NCBI RefSeq assembly: GCF_003121625.1
Contig: NZ_QDDJ01000007.1
Span: 186,001-250,000 of the forward strand
Reading direction: 5' to 3'
Length of the DNA stretch: 64,000 nt
DNA from: Ornithinimicrobium cavernae
Lineage (GTDB): Bacteria; Actinomycetota; Actinomycetes; Actinomycetales; Dermatophilaceae
The notes beneath the pieces were generated by a model. That model ran no database searches and was not told where the DNA came from. It worked only from the letters and a program-made list of their open reading frames with translations. Positions 16,772 through 25,406 of this stretch are shown in pieces (the first letter of the stretch is position 1; the number at the start of each line of letters is the position of its first letter). The position numbers and the translations under genes are program-made.

Positions 16772-17776
16772 TCAGCCGGAGGGGACCGCGCGCGTGAAGT
16801 GGCCGGTCGCGAGCCAGTGCGCCAGCCGGTCGACCGACGTGGGCAGGTAGGTCCTGGCCATCTCGCGGAGCTGGGACGTCGAGCTGTTGAGCAGGGCGTT
16901 GGCCAGGAGCAGCTGGCGTGCCGCGACGAGGGCCTCGAGGTCGTCGGGGCTGATGTCCGGCAGTGGCCCGACCGTCTCGTAGCCCGCGCGCAGCTGCGTC
17001 TCCGCGGCCTCGTCCCCTCCGCGCAGATAGAAGATGCTGATCGCCAGGTCGAGCGCGGGCACGCCGAGGCCGCAGTCGTCGAAGTCGAACACCGCGAGCC
17101 GTCCCTCGTGCCACTTCAGGTTGCCGCCGTGCAGGTCGGCGTGCAACGGGATGACCTGCGCACCGGCATAGGCCCGGTGGAAGGCGGCGTCGGCGACCGC
17201 GGACGCGCGCCGGAGCACCTCGCGCTGACCCGGATCGAGGTCGGCGGCCCCCAGTCGGTCGGGGTCGCCGAACAGCGGGGTGTCGAAGAGTGGCATGCGG
17301 GCCCCCTCGGGCAACCGCCAGGAGCGTCCGTGCTCGTGCAGCAGCGCCATCGTCCGCCCGAGGGCATGGGCGACCTCGGGTGACGGTTCGACGACATCCG
17401 GCCCGTCGAGCCAGGAGGCGCAGGTCACCAGCACCTCGCGCCCGAGCGCGTCGGAGTCCACCACCGCACACCACCGACCGTCGGTCGTCCGCAGGGGGGT
17501 GGCCACCCGCACCGGAGTCTGCTCGGCGATCGCCAGCTGCCACGCCTGCTGGGCGACGACCTCCTCCGGAGGACTCGTGGAGTTGGTGTTGACCCGCAGC
17601 GCGAACCGTTGCCCATCGACCGTCTCGACGGCGTAGGTCGTGTTGTAGGCGTGCAGGGTCAGCTCGAGCCGGTGGACCTCCAGCCCGAAGTCCGCGGCGG
17701 CCCCGAGCGCGACCGGGCGCAGTGCCTCGGCCTGCTCCTCGTCGGAGAGCCCGAGGTAGGCCGGGCCGGCCGTCAC
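16772..17776 (-). CDS. Aminoglycoside-phosphotransferase-fold kinase (APH family)
   Basis: A 334-residue APH/choline-kinase-fold protein. The catalytic loop is LHADLHGGNLKW (catalytic Asp and metal-binding Asn) and the second metal motif is FDFDDCG. The N-terminal lobe carries the nucleotide-binding Lys/Arg region around RFALRVNTN. The GTG at 17776 is the likely start. It overlaps the stop of an 11-codon frame (17808-17773) by GTGA. The substrate could be a small metabolite; there is no evidence that it confers antibiotic resistance. Confidence 0.85.
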   Translation of the reverse strand: MTAGPAYLGLSDEEQAEALRPVALGAAADFGLEVHRLELTLHAYNTTYAVETVDGQRFALRVNTNSTSPPEEVVAQQAWQLAIAEQTPVRVATPLRTTDGRWCAVVDSDALGREVLVTCASWLDGPDVVEPSPEVAHALGRTMALLHEHGRSWRLPEGARMPLFDTPLFGDPDRLGAADLDPGQREVLRRASAVADAAFHRAYAGAQVIPLHADLHGGNLKWHEGRLAVFDFDDCGLGVPALDLAISIFYLRGGDEAAETQLRAGYETVGPLPDISPDDLEALVAARQLLLANALLNSSTSQLREMARTYLPTSVDRLAHWLATGHFTRAVPSG

Positions 17777-17859
17777 GCGCCGGCTCCGGCGGGGGCCTGT
17801 GCGGTCATCCCCGCAATGTACGACACGCGACCGGATCCGTTGACCCGTGTCGAGGGGTC

Positions 17860-18213
17860 CTAGGCGTGCTGGCCGGAGACGCAGAACTCGTTGCCGTGCG
17901 GGTCGGCCAGCGTGGCCCAACGGAAGTGCTCGTCGCCGCGTCGCGCCACGAGGGTCGCGCCGGCGTCGAGGAGCCGGTCGACCTCCGCGTCCAGGTCGGT
18001 GGTCGTCAGGTCCAGGTGCAGCCGGTTCTTGCCCGCCGTCACCTCCTCGACCTTCTGGAAGGCGAGCCAGACCGGCAGGCCCCCGCCCCGCACGATCACG
18101 AACCAGCCGTCGTTGGTCTCGGCGATCTCGGCGCCGGTCTGCTGTGCCCACCAGGCCGCGAGGCCCTCCGCGTCCGTGGTGTCGGTGGTGATCATGCCGA
18201 TGGAGAGAGTCAT
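17860..18213 (-). CDS. VOC-family (glyoxalase-like) protein
   Basis: A 117-residue protein with paired beta-alpha-beta-beta-beta units of the vicinal-oxygen-chelate fold: opening SIGMITTDTTDAEGLAAWW, a central LHLDLTTTDLDAEVDRL strand-helix, and the ending ADPHGNEFCV that usually supplies a metal-ligand Glu. It could be a dioxygenase, a glyoxalase or a binding protein. Nothing in the neighbourhood identifies the substrate. Confidence 0.85.
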   Translation of the reverse strand: MTLSIGMITTDTTDAEGLAAWWAQQTGAEIAETNDGWFVIVRGGGLPVWLAFQKVEEVTAGKNRLHLDLTTTDLDAEVDRLLDAGATLVARRGDEHFRWATLADPHGNEFCVSGQHA

Positions 18214-18284
18214 GGCCGCACGCTAGCGGCCGGGGGTGACAGGCCCCGGGGCTCCCGGGTGCGCAGCGACCGTGGACCCGAGCT

Positions 18285-19739
18285 CTACTCAAGCCACTCC
18301 GTCTCGAAGGCCTCGGCAGCATGGATGTGCACGGCCTCGTAGCCCCCTGGCCCGGTGGCGAACGTGTGGGGGGTCTGCGCCGGCACGACGAGCACCTGCC
18401 CTGCGTGGCCCGTCACCGTGGCGCCGGCGATGGTGAACACGGCGGAACCTCTGCGGATGACGAACGTCTCGGCATACGGGTGCCTGTGCAGCCGTGGCCC
18501 GACGCCCTCCCGGGTGGTGGACTCCAGGATCAGGGAGACGCCGGCGCCGCCGGGCAGCCGCTCGTAGTTCTCGGCCCACTCCTCCCCGTCGTCGCGTCCG
18601 TCGGTGCGGTCGATGACGAAACCTTCCATGCTCCCGACGGTAGGGGTCTGCACGGTCACGCGCGAGAGGTGGAACTCGGCCGGCCGCAGGGGCGCGATCC
18701 CCAGCTCCACGATGAGGCGTCCGGCTACGAGGTCTGCCTGCGTCATGGTCTCGCCGAGCCCGACCCGCACGAAGTAGGCCTCCTCCGACGTCGTCCCGGA
18801 GAGGGCTCCCTGCCGCCAGAGGCCGTCGAGGAAGACCTCGGCCGCCGAGCGGACCCGCTGCCACGTGCTGGCTCCGGCCGGCTCGAGGGCCGCCCACCCC
18901 AGCCCCTGCGAGACCGACCTCTGGACGTGGTCGACCAGCCGCCGGACACTCAGGTAGCGCTCCGCGGGCTCGGAGGAGCCGGCCAGCACGCGGGCTCCCC
19001 AGACGACCGTGCCCGTGCCCGCGAAGTCCCGCAGGGCGTTGACCCCGACCTGGGCCAGGCGCTCGGCTGTGCGGGGGTCGGCCCCGAGCAGCCCGTCGAT
19101 GCCGCGCACGTCCGCCCCGGACCCGGCGGGCGGCTTCCAGACGCCGGACGCCGCGTCGGTCCGGGCGATCACCCCGGCGACCGCACCGGAGGGCGACAGC
19201 CCCACGCCGCCGACGGTGACCCAGGGGTGGTAGACGGCGGCCCGTTCCCGGTGCTCCGTCAGCAGTCCGAGGTCCCCCTCGGTCGCCGGGCTCCACGGTC
19301 CGGGTGGCGGGTCGAGAAGGAGCACGGCGCCGTATGCCGCGCAGCGGCTGAGTGCACGCCGCACCACCGCGGTGTGAGACGTGGTCAGACCCGGCACCAC
19401 GAGGACGGTGACACCGACGCCCTCGAGCGCCTCGGCATACGCGGTCCCGTCCTCGGGCACCAGGTCCTCCGGAGCCTCGCCGGCCGCCCGGACGATCACC
19501 GCGCTGGGCCCGCCGTTGGCGAAGAACAGGTCGACGGCGTGGCCCAGCGGACGGGCCGGGTCCAGGCTGGGGCCGAAGGTCGCGTGGTAGTCCGCCGCAC
19601 TGGTCACCCGGACCGGCGTGCCGACCGGGCCTTGCGCGCACGCCCCGACGAAGGCCGTGACCGAGGTCGGCAGGGGCTCGATCCGCACGTCGTGGCCGGT
19701 CTCCTCAACGTAGGTGCCGGGCGTGGTGTCGTGGGGCAT
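18285..19739 (-). CDS. Phage-type tail-sheath domain fused to a C-terminal cupin
   Basis: A 484-residue protein. Residues 1-370 look like a contractile-tail sheath subunit: PGTYVEETG and IEPLPTSVTAFVG near the N-terminus, GVWKPPAG in the middle, then VWGARVLAG, YLSVRRLVDHVQ.SV and a closing TMTQADLVAGRLIVELGIAPLRPAEF of the sheath C-terminal domain. After a linker of about seven residues comes a 114-residue cupin (from the ATG at 18629) with HRHPYAETF and VVPAQTPHTF metal/ligand motifs. No stop separates the two parts. No tube, baseplate, spike or AAA genes lie in this window. It is divergent from copB. The start at 19739 is chosen by homology; the ribosome site is weak. Confidence 0.85.
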   Translation of the reverse strand: MPHDTTPGTYVEETGHDVRIEPLPTSVTAFVGACAQGPVGTPVRVTSAADYHATFGPSLDPARPLGHAVDLFFANGGPSAVIVRAAGEAPEDLVPEDGTAYAEALEGVGVTVLVVPGLTTSHTAVVRRALSRCAAYGAVLLLDPPPGPWSPATEGDLGLLTEHRERAAVYHPWVTVGGVGLSPSGAVAGVIARTDAASGVWKPPAGSGADVRGIDGLLGADPRTAERLAQVGVNALRDFAGTGTVVWGARVLAGSSEPAERYLSVRRLVDHVQRSVSQGLGWAALEPAGASTWQRVRSAAEVFLDGLWRQGALSGTTSEEAYFVRVGLGETMTQADLVAGRLIVELGIAPLRPAEFHLSRVTVQTPTVGSMEGFVIDRTDGRDDGEEWAENYERLPGGAGVSLILESTTREGVGPRLHRHPYAETFVIRRGSAVFTIAGATVTGHAGQVLVVPAQTPHTFATGPGGYEAVHIHAAEAFETEWLE

Positions 19740-19821
19740 GCACCATTCAACCGCGTTCGCGGGGGCCGCCACCAGGGTCTGGGCTGGCGGAATAGTCGGA
19801 GGGTGCGCTATGTTGTGAGGC

Positions 19822-19838
19822 ATACCCCCTATGGGTAT
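19822..19838. promoter_or_regulatory. CsoR/RicR-type copper operator
   Basis: ATACCC-CCTAT-GGGTAT matches the TACCC-N5-GGGTA pattern of CsoR/RicR copper-sensing repressors. It lies 18 bp before the copper ATPase start and 83 bp before the divergent sheath-cupin start. No CsoR gene is present in the window, so the repressor would act from elsewhere. Confidence 0.8.
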
Positions 19839-19855
19839 CTGCTGAGGAGAGAGTG

Positions 19856-22024
19856 ATGACACAGCACACGCACCACCACGAGAGCGGTGGAGCTGGTCCC
19901 GACGAGCGGGACGAGCGCCACGACATCCACGGCGAGCACAGCCCCCACGACATGCCGGCCGGGCACGACAGTCCGCACGCCGCTGCCGGGCACGACCCGC
20001 ACAGTGGTCACGCAGGGCACGGCGGTCACGAGGGGCATGCGGGCCACGGTGACCACGTGGCGATGTTCCGCCGTCTGTTCTGGATCATGCTGCTGCTGGC
20101 GGTGCCCACCGTCCTGACCAGCCCGATGTTCGCCGACCTGCTCGGCTACCGGCTCCCGGACGTGCCCGGCATCGGCTGGGTCGCCCCGGTGCTCGGCACC
20201 GTGATCTTCGTCTGGGGTGGCCGGCCCTTCTACACCGGTGCCATCGAGGAGATCCGCACCCGCCGGCCCGGCATGATGCTCCTGATCGGCATGGCCATCA
20301 CGGTGGCCTTCGTCGCCTCCCTCGCCGCCAGCCTGGGGCTCATCTCGCACGAGCTCGAGTTCTGGTGGGAGCTGGCCCTGCTGGTGGTCATCATGCTGCT
20401 CGGCCACTGGCTGGAGATGCGCTCGCTGGCGCAGACCTCCTCCGCCCTGGAGTCGCTGGCGGCGCTGCTGCCCGATGAGGCCGAGGTCGTGGAGGGCAAC
20501 ACCACCACCACCGTCGCGCCGTCCGACCTCACGGTCGACGACATCGTCATCGTGCGTCCCGGCGGACGCGTCCCCGCGGACGGCACCGTCGTCCAGGGGA
20601 CGGCGGCCATGGACGAGTCGATGATCACCGGCGAGTCCAAGGCGGTCCGTCGTGGTGAGGGCGACCAGGTGGTCGCCGGTACCGTGGCGACCGACTCCGG
20701 CCTGCGGGTGCGGGTGTCGGCCGTCGGTGAGAACACCGCCCTGGCCGGCATCAGGCGCCTGGTCGAGCAGGCCCAGGGGTCCTCGAGCCGGGCGCAGCGC
20801 CTGGCCGACAAGGCCGCGGCCTGGCTGTTCTGGTATGCCCTGGCGGCCGCCGTGGTCGCCGCGGTGGTCTGGCTGCTGGTCGCCGACCCGGGCACCACGC
20901 TCGAGCGCGTGGTCACGGTCCTGGTCATCGCCTGCCCCCACGCTCTCGGGCTCGCGATCCCGCTGGTGGTCTCGATCACCACCGAGCGCGCTGCCCGGGG
21001 TGGCGTCCTCATCAAGGACCGGTTGTCGCTGGAGCGGATGCGCTCGGTCGACACCGTCCTGTTCGACAAGACGGGCACGCTGACCAGGGGTGAGCCCGCC
21101 GTGGGGAGCGTCCTCGGCAACGGACTGGGCGAGGACGAGCTCCTCGCCCTCGCGGCCGCGGCCGAGGCGGACAGCGAGCACCCCCTCGCCCGTGCCATCG
21201 TGCGCGCGGCGCGCGAACGGCAGCTGGACGTGCCCTCCGCGACGGCCTTCAGCGCCTCACCGGCCGTCGGCGTGACCGCGACCGTGGACGGCGCGACGGT
21301 CCGGGTCGGCGGGCCCTACCTCCTCGAGGAGGAGGGGCTGCAGCCGGTGCCCGACAGCGCCCGGTGGGCGGAGGACGGAGCGACCGTCCTCCACGTCGTC
21401 CGGGACGGTGCGGTGATCGGTGCCCTGTCGGTCTCCGACGAGGTCCGGCCCGAGTCGCGTGAGGCGGTCGACGCCCTTCACACGCTGGGTCTGCAGGTGG
21501 TCATGATCACCGGCGACGCCGAGCCGGTGGCCCGCGCAGTGGCGGCCGACCTGGGCATCGACGAGGTCTTCGCCGGGGTGCGCCCCGAGCACAAGGCGGA
21601 CAAGGTCGCCGAGCTCCAGGAGCGCGGGCTCACGGTGGCGATGGTCGGTGACGGTGTCAACGACGCCCCCGCCCTGGCCCGGGCCGATGTCGGCATCGCG
21701 ATCGGCGCCGGCACCGACGTGGCGATCGCCTCGGCCGGGGTGATCCTGGCCAGCGACGACCCGCGGTCGGTCCTGTCGATCGTGCAGCTGTCGCGGGCGG
21801 CTTACCGCAAGATGACGCAGAACCTCTGGTGGGCGGCCGGTTACAACCTGGTGGCGGTGCCGCTCGCGGCAGGGATCCTGGCTCCGGTCGGGTTCGTCAT
21901 GCCGATGGCTGTCGGAGCGATCCTGATGTCGCTGTCCACCGTCATCGTCGCGCTGAACGCCCAGACGCTGCGGCGGCTCGACCTGCGCCCCGAGAACAGC
22001 GTCCGCGAGCTCGCCACCGGCTAA
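19856..22024 (+). CDS. copB: Copper-translocating P1B-3 ATPase (CopB type)
   Basis: A 722-residue copper pump. The first 67 residues contain about 18 histidines in HxxH/GHxxH runs instead of an HMA domain. The membrane metal motif is CPH (ACPHALGLAIP), which defines the CopB/P1B-3 group. TGES, DKTGTLT, HP (SEHPLARA), TGDA and GDGVNDAPA are all intact. A GAGGAG ribosome site favours the ATG at 19856 over the GTG one codon earlier. A CsoR/RicR-type operator immediately upstream predicts induction by copper. No copper chaperone or CsoR gene is adjacent. Confidence 0.95.
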   Translation: MTQHTHHHESGGAGPDERDERHDIHGEHSPHDMPAGHDSPHAAAGHDPHSGHAGHGGHEGHAGHGDHVAMFRRLFWIMLLLAVPTVLTSPMFADLLGYRLPDVPGIGWVAPVLGTVIFVWGGRPFYTGAIEEIRTRRPGMMLLIGMAITVAFVASLAASLGLISHELEFWWELALLVVIMLLGHWLEMRSLAQTSSALESLAALLPDEAEVVEGNTTTTVAPSDLTVDDIVIVRPGGRVPADGTVVQGTAAMDESMITGESKAVRRGEGDQVVAGTVATDSGLRVRVSAVGENTALAGIRRLVEQAQGSSSRAQRLADKAAAWLFWYALAAAVVAAVVWLLVADPGTTLERVVTVLVIACPHALGLAIPLVVSITTERAARGGVLIKDRLSLERMRSVDTVLFDKTGTLTRGEPAVGSVLGNGLGEDELLALAAAAEADSEHPLARAIVRAARERQLDVPSATAFSASPAVGVTATVDGATVRVGGPYLLEEEGLQPVPDSARWAEDGATVLHVVRDGAVIGALSVSDEVRPESREAVDALHTLGLQVVMITGDAEPVARAVAADLGIDEVFAGVRPEHKADKVAELQERGLTVAMVGDGVNDAPALARADVGIAIGAGTDVAIASAGVILASDDPRSVLSIVQLSRAAYRKMTQNLWWAAGYNLVAVPLAAGILAPVGFVMPMAVGAILMSLSTVIVALNAQTLRRLDLRPENSVRELATG

Positions 22025-22061
22025 CGGGCTCCGCCGGGTCCAACGAACGGTCTCCGCCGGG

Positions 22062-22640
22062 TCACACCAGGTCGCGGCGCATCACCAGCCGGGGCATCCG
22101 GCTGGCCACCGCGTCCGTGGTGCCGACCTGGCGGAAGCCCGCGCGCTCGAACATCGCCCGGGTGCCGACGAAGGCCATGGTGAGGTCCATCCGGCCGGGC
22201 GGGTCCACAGGATAGGCCTCGACCGCAGGGGCACCCAGCCCCGCGGCATACGCCACCGCCCCCTCGAGCAGGTGCTGGGTGACGCCCTGCCGACGGTGTC
22301 CGCTGCGCACCACGACGCAGATGATGCTCCACACGGGCACCTCGTCGACCGGGCGGATGAGTGTGGAGGACACCAGGCGAGGGATCTCGGCGCGGGGGCT
22401 GATGCTGCACCAGCCGACCGGCGTGCCCTCGCGGTAGGTCACGACACCGGGGGCGTGCTCCCGCCGGGTGAGGCAGCGCATCGCCTCCTGGCGGGACCCG
22501 CCTCCGAGCTCGGCGATCTCGCGGGCGGGTAGTCGGTGTGACAGGCACCAGCAGTGCGTCTCGCGGCGGTTCGGGTTGATGACGTCGGCCAGGTCCTCGA
22601 ACCGGTCCTCGGTCACCGGATGGGTCTCCCATTGGGTCAT
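22062..22640 (-). CDS. GNAT-family N-acetyltransferase
   Basis: A 192-residue GNAT protein. The acetyl-CoA loop RSGHRRQGVTQHLL is near residues 112-125 and the C-terminus ends ERAGFRQVG. The N-terminus carries a CWCL motif (about residues 30-33) and two further cysteines, typical of a subgroup of actinobacterial GNATs. The ATG at 22640 (MTQWE) is chosen over an ATG six codons upstream. It converges on copB with a 37-base gap. Confidence 0.85.
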   Translation of the reverse strand: MTQWETHPVTEDRFEDLADVINPNRRETHCWCLSHRLPAREIAELGGGSRQEAMRCLTRREHAPGVVTYREGTPVGWCSISPRAEIPRLVSSTLIRPVDEVPVWSIICVVVRSGHRRQGVTQHLLEGAVAYAAGLGAPAVEAYPVDPPGRMDLTMAFVGTRAMFERAGFRQVGTTDAVASRMPRLVMRRDLV

Positions 22641-22700
22641 GGCCACACCGAAGCACACCGCACTGACACTGCTCCCCGCATGGGCCAGGGGTGCTCTGCC

Positions 22701-22898
22701 TCAGCGGTCGCCGGGCACCGTTCCCGGTGGCGGCCCCGGGCTGGACGGCTCGTCGTCGGGGGAGTCGACCGACTGCACGTCCTCCTCGAGAGGGTTGTGC
22801 GGCGGCGGGCCGGGGCTCCTGGGCGTGCCCTCGTCGACGTCCGTCTCAGCGGTGTCGTCGTCGCGGTCCAGCGGGTCGGTCTCGTCGGGTGTGCTCAT
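22701..22898 (-). CDS. Small acidic, proline-rich disordered protein
   Basis: A 65-residue protein made almost entirely of Asp, Glu, Pro, Ser and Thr, with two SPGPPP repeats. A strong GAGGAGG ribosome site supports the ATG at 22898. It is probably intrinsically disordered and cytoplasmic. I do not recognise a function. Confidence 0.65.
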   Translation of the reverse strand: MSTPDETDPLDRDDDTAETDVDEGTPRSPGPPPHNPLEEDVQSVDSPDDEPSSPGPPPGTVPGDR

Positions 22899-23121
22899 CG
22901 CGGCCTCCTCAGGCAGGTGCTCTCGCGCCTGCCTCGATCGTGGTCCCCGGCAGGCCACCACGCAACCGCACGCCGTGGGGTCCGGCGGCCGGGTCGCCCG
23001 GGCAGGGTCCGACCGCGGTCCCGACGACGAGAATGTCCCGGCGATGTCGAGAAGACTTGATCTGCTCCGTCCCAGGGGTGAGGGTGGCCAGAAGGGTCAC
23101 CCCGGGACAGAGGAGACAACC

Positions 23122-23541
23122 ATGGCCAAGTACCTGTTGCTGAAGCACTACCGGCGCAGCTCCGGCCCGGGCAACCTGCCCGCGGCCGACGTCCCCATGG
23201 ACCAGTGGACCCAGCAGGAGATCGATGCCCACCTCACGTACATGGACGACTTCGCGGACCGGCTCCGCGAGCGGGGCGAGTTCGTCGACGGGCAGGCGCT
23301 CTCGCCGGAGGGCACGTTCGTGCGCTACGACGGCGAGGGTCGGCCGCCGGTGACCGACGGTCCCTTCGCGGAGACCAAGGACCTGATCGCCGGCTGGATG
23401 ATCATCGATGTCGACAGCCAGGAGCGCGCCCACGAGGCCGCGGCCGAGCTGTCTGCGGCGCCGGGCAAGGGCGGCGAGCCGATCCACGAGTGGCTCGAGG
23501 TCCGGCCGTTCCTGACCGAGTTGCCGACCGTCACGGAGTGA
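23122..23541 (+). CDS. YCII-related (DGPF-motif) protein
   Basis: A 139-residue ferredoxin-like-fold protein of the YCII/DGPF family. It has the diagnostic VTDGPFAETKD motif near residues 77-87 and the usual opening AKYLLLKHY. GAGGAG lies 7 bases before the ATG. It is followed after 6 bases by the RibD-like gene and then by an ECF42 sigma factor. The DGPF-ECF42 pairing is a known conserved association, and DGPF proteins are presumed to belong to the response that sigma factor controls. Confidence 0.92.
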   Translation: MAKYLLLKHYRRSSGPGNLPAADVPMDQWTQQEIDAHLTYMDDFADRLRERGEFVDGQALSPEGTFVRYDGEGRPPVTDGPFAETKDLIAGWMIIDVDSQERAHEAAAELSAAPGKGGEPIHEWLEVRPFLTELPTVTE

Positions 23542-23547
23542 CTGGTC

Positions 23548-24135
23548 ATGCCGGTCATCGTGAGCAACATCGTCTCACTCGACGGCTTCTACGAGGGGCC
23601 CGACGGGCACCCGATGGACCTGAACATGGACGCGGCGTTCGACGCCTACAACCTGGAACGGATCAGGGCCGCGGGCAGCGTGCTGCTCGGCCGCCGCTCG
23701 TTCGAGATGTTCAGTGGGTACTGGCCCGGTGTCGCCGACGCACCAGAGGACCCGGACAACCGCGCGCTCAGCCCGACCAACCGCGAGATGAGCCGCATCT
23801 ACAACGCGCTGCCGAAGGTCGTGGTGAGCGACAGCTACGTGGTGCCGACGGAGAACCCCTGGCACGACACGACCTCCGTGGTCGCCCGGGTCGACGTCGC
23901 CGACCGGGTGACTCAGGAGCAGACCCGTGGCGCAGGGGACGTCGTGGTCTTCGGCAGCCGCACCCTCAGTCTCCTCGCCGAGGGGCTGGTCGATGAGCTG
24001 CACCTGATGGTCAGCCCGGGCACGCTGGGCCGGGGCACGCCGCTGTTCTCCGGTGCCCACGACCTGGCACTGCGCGGCTCCCGCCGGTTCGACGACTCGG
24101 ACAACGTGCTGCTCTGCTATGCCGTGCGTGCCTGA
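23548..24135 (+). CDS. Dihydrofolate-reductase-like (RibD C-terminal domain) protein
   Basis: A 195-residue protein of the stand-alone RibD-C/DHFR-like group: opening VSNIVSLDGFYEGPDG, LLGRRSFEMFSGYWP (NADPH-binding region), GDVVVFGSRTL, and LVDELHLMVSPGTLGRGTPLF. Such proteins are probably NADPH-dependent reductases of unknown substrate. Its last codons overlap the start of the ECF42 gene, so the YCII-RibD-ECF42 set is one operon. Confidence 0.9.
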   Translation: MPVIVSNIVSLDGFYEGPDGHPMDLNMDAAFDAYNLERIRAAGSVLLGRRSFEMFSGYWPGVADAPEDPDNRALSPTNREMSRIYNALPKVVVSDSYVVPTENPWHDTTSVVARVDVADRVTQEQTRGAGDVVVFGSRTLSLLAEGLVDELHLMVSPGTLGRGTPLFSGAHDLALRGSRRFDDSDNVLLCYAVRA

Positions 24136-25285
24136 GGGGGGTCGAGCCCCCACCGCCGAGGAGCTGCGGCTGCTCGGCCCCCAGGTGCTGGGTGTCCTCG
24201 TCCGTCGCGGCGCCGACTTCGCGACGGCCGAGGACGCCGTGCAGGAGGCCCTGATCGAGGCGCTGCGCCGGTGGCCGGAGGGCACACCGCACGACCCCAG
24301 GAGCTGGCTGGTCACTGTGGCCTGGCGCAGGTATGTCGACGCGCACCGCTCGCAGACCGCTCGCCACCGGCGGGAGCGGGCCGAGCTGGAGCAGCCACCG
24401 TCCGGCCCGACCGAGCAGGCCGACGACACCCTGCAGCTGCTGTTCCTCTGCTGCCACCCCGCGCTCACCCCGTCGTCGGCCGTGGCCCTGACCCTGCGTG
24501 CGGTCGGCGGCCTCACCACCCGCCAGGTCGCGGAGGCCTATCTCGTCCCGGAGCCCACGATGGCGCAGCGGATCAGCCGCGCCAAGCGGACGATCGCGAC
24601 GGAGGGGCTCTCCGGACCGGGCGACCTGGATCGCGTGCGGCGGGTGCTCTACCTGATCTTCAACGAGGGCTACAGCGGGGAGGTCGACCTCGCGGCGGAG
24701 GCGATCCGCCTGGCCCGTGAGCTGCACGAGCAGACGGACGACCCCGAGGTGGCCGGGCTGCTCGCGCTGCTGCTGCTCCACCACGCCCGGCGTCCCTCAC
24801 GGTTCACCGCCGGAGGCGCCCTCGTGCCGCTGACGGACCAGGACCGCAGCCTGTGGGACACCGACCTGATCACCGAGGGCATCGGCATACTCCAACGCGC
24901 GCTGGCCCGCGACCGCCTGGGGGAGTTCCAGATCCAGGCGGCCATCGCCGCCCTGCACGCCGACGCCCCCAGCGCCGGCGAGACCGACTGGGTCCAGATC
25001 GTCGAGTGGTACGACGAACTGGTTGCCCGCACCGACAGCCCGGTCGTGGCGCTCAACCGGGCCGTGGCGGTCGGGGAGGCGGACGGGCCGCACGCGGGGC
25101 TGCGCGCCCTGCAGCAGGTGCCCACGAGCGTGCCGCGCCACACCGCCGCGCAGGCGCACCTGTGGGAGAAGGCCGGCGAGCTGGCTCGTGCCGCCGAGCT
25201 CTACGCGCTCGCCGCGCAGCAGGCGTCCAGCCTGGTCGAACGGGACCACCTCAACCGGCAGGCGGCTCGGCTGCGGTCCGGCTGA
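24119..25285 (+). CDS. ECF42-type RNA polymerase sigma factor with C-terminal TPR-like extension
   Basis: About 388 residues. Region 2 is AEDAVQEALIEALRRWP...WLVTVAWRRYVD. Region 4 is LTLRAVGGLTTRQVAEAY...MAQRISRAKRTI. A long helical C-terminal extension (about residue 190 onward, DUF6596/TPR-like, with LIFNEGYSG and VVALNRAVAV motifs) follows. This architecture plus an upstream DGPF gene defines ECF42. These lack an anti-sigma factor and the extension is thought to regulate activity. Start is ATG 24119 or GTG 24128; both overlap the upstream stop. Confidence 0.9.
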   Translation: MPCVPEGGRAPTAEELRLLGPQVLGVLVRRGADFATAEDAVQEALIEALRRWPEGTPHDPRSWLVTVAWRRYVDAHRSQTARHRRERAELEQPPSGPTEQADDTLQLLFLCCHPALTPSSAVALTLRAVGGLTTRQVAEAYLVPEPTMAQRISRAKRTIATEGLSGPGDLDRVRRVLYLIFNEGYSGEVDLAAEAIRLARELHEQTDDPEVAGLLALLLLHHARRPSRFTAGGALVPLTDQDRSLWDTDLITEGIGILQRALARDRLGEFQIQAAIAALHADAPSAGETDWVQIVEWYDELVARTDSPVVALNRAVAVGEADGPHAGLRALQQVPTSVPRHTAAQAHLWEKAGELARAAELYALAAQQASSLVERDHLNRQAARLRSG

Positions 25286-25311
25286 GGTGGCCACGTCGGA
25301 CGGTCCGATCC

Positions 25312-25328
25312 ATGAAGAGTTGATGAAG
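25312..25328 (+). promoter_or_regulatory. 11-bp-phased direct repeat (candidate response-regulator box)
   Basis: ATGAAG at 25312-25317 and again at 25323-25328, exactly 11 bp apart, about 80 bp before the DUF305 gene. The same ATGAAG-N5-ATGAAG arrangement recurs at 28026-28042, before the NlpC gene. Spacing of one helical turn fits an OmpR-family dimer, plausibly the regulator encoded at 26112. Confidence 0.55.
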
Positions 25329-25406
25329 GTCCGGGCGTGAGGTCGTGAGATGCCGGGCCCGGGTTGTTGACTTGATGAGATCCACACTCCGAGAAAGAGG
25401 GATAAC

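Noticed and set aside
16772-17776. Antibiotic-resistance kinase
   Set aside because: Only the general APH fold is visible. The same motifs occur in many metabolic kinases, and nothing nearby suggests resistance.
17773-17808. 11-codon frame overlapping the phosphotransferase start by GTGA
   Set aside because: Too short and Ala/Gly-biased to distinguish from chance. It has no recognisable similarity, unlike the 23-codon frame at 9833.
18627-18629. Annotating the cupin as a separate gene from the sheath
   Set aside because: There is no stop between the two parts and no properly spaced ribosome site before the internal ATG, so one fused gene is the simplest reading. The alternative is kept as a finding.
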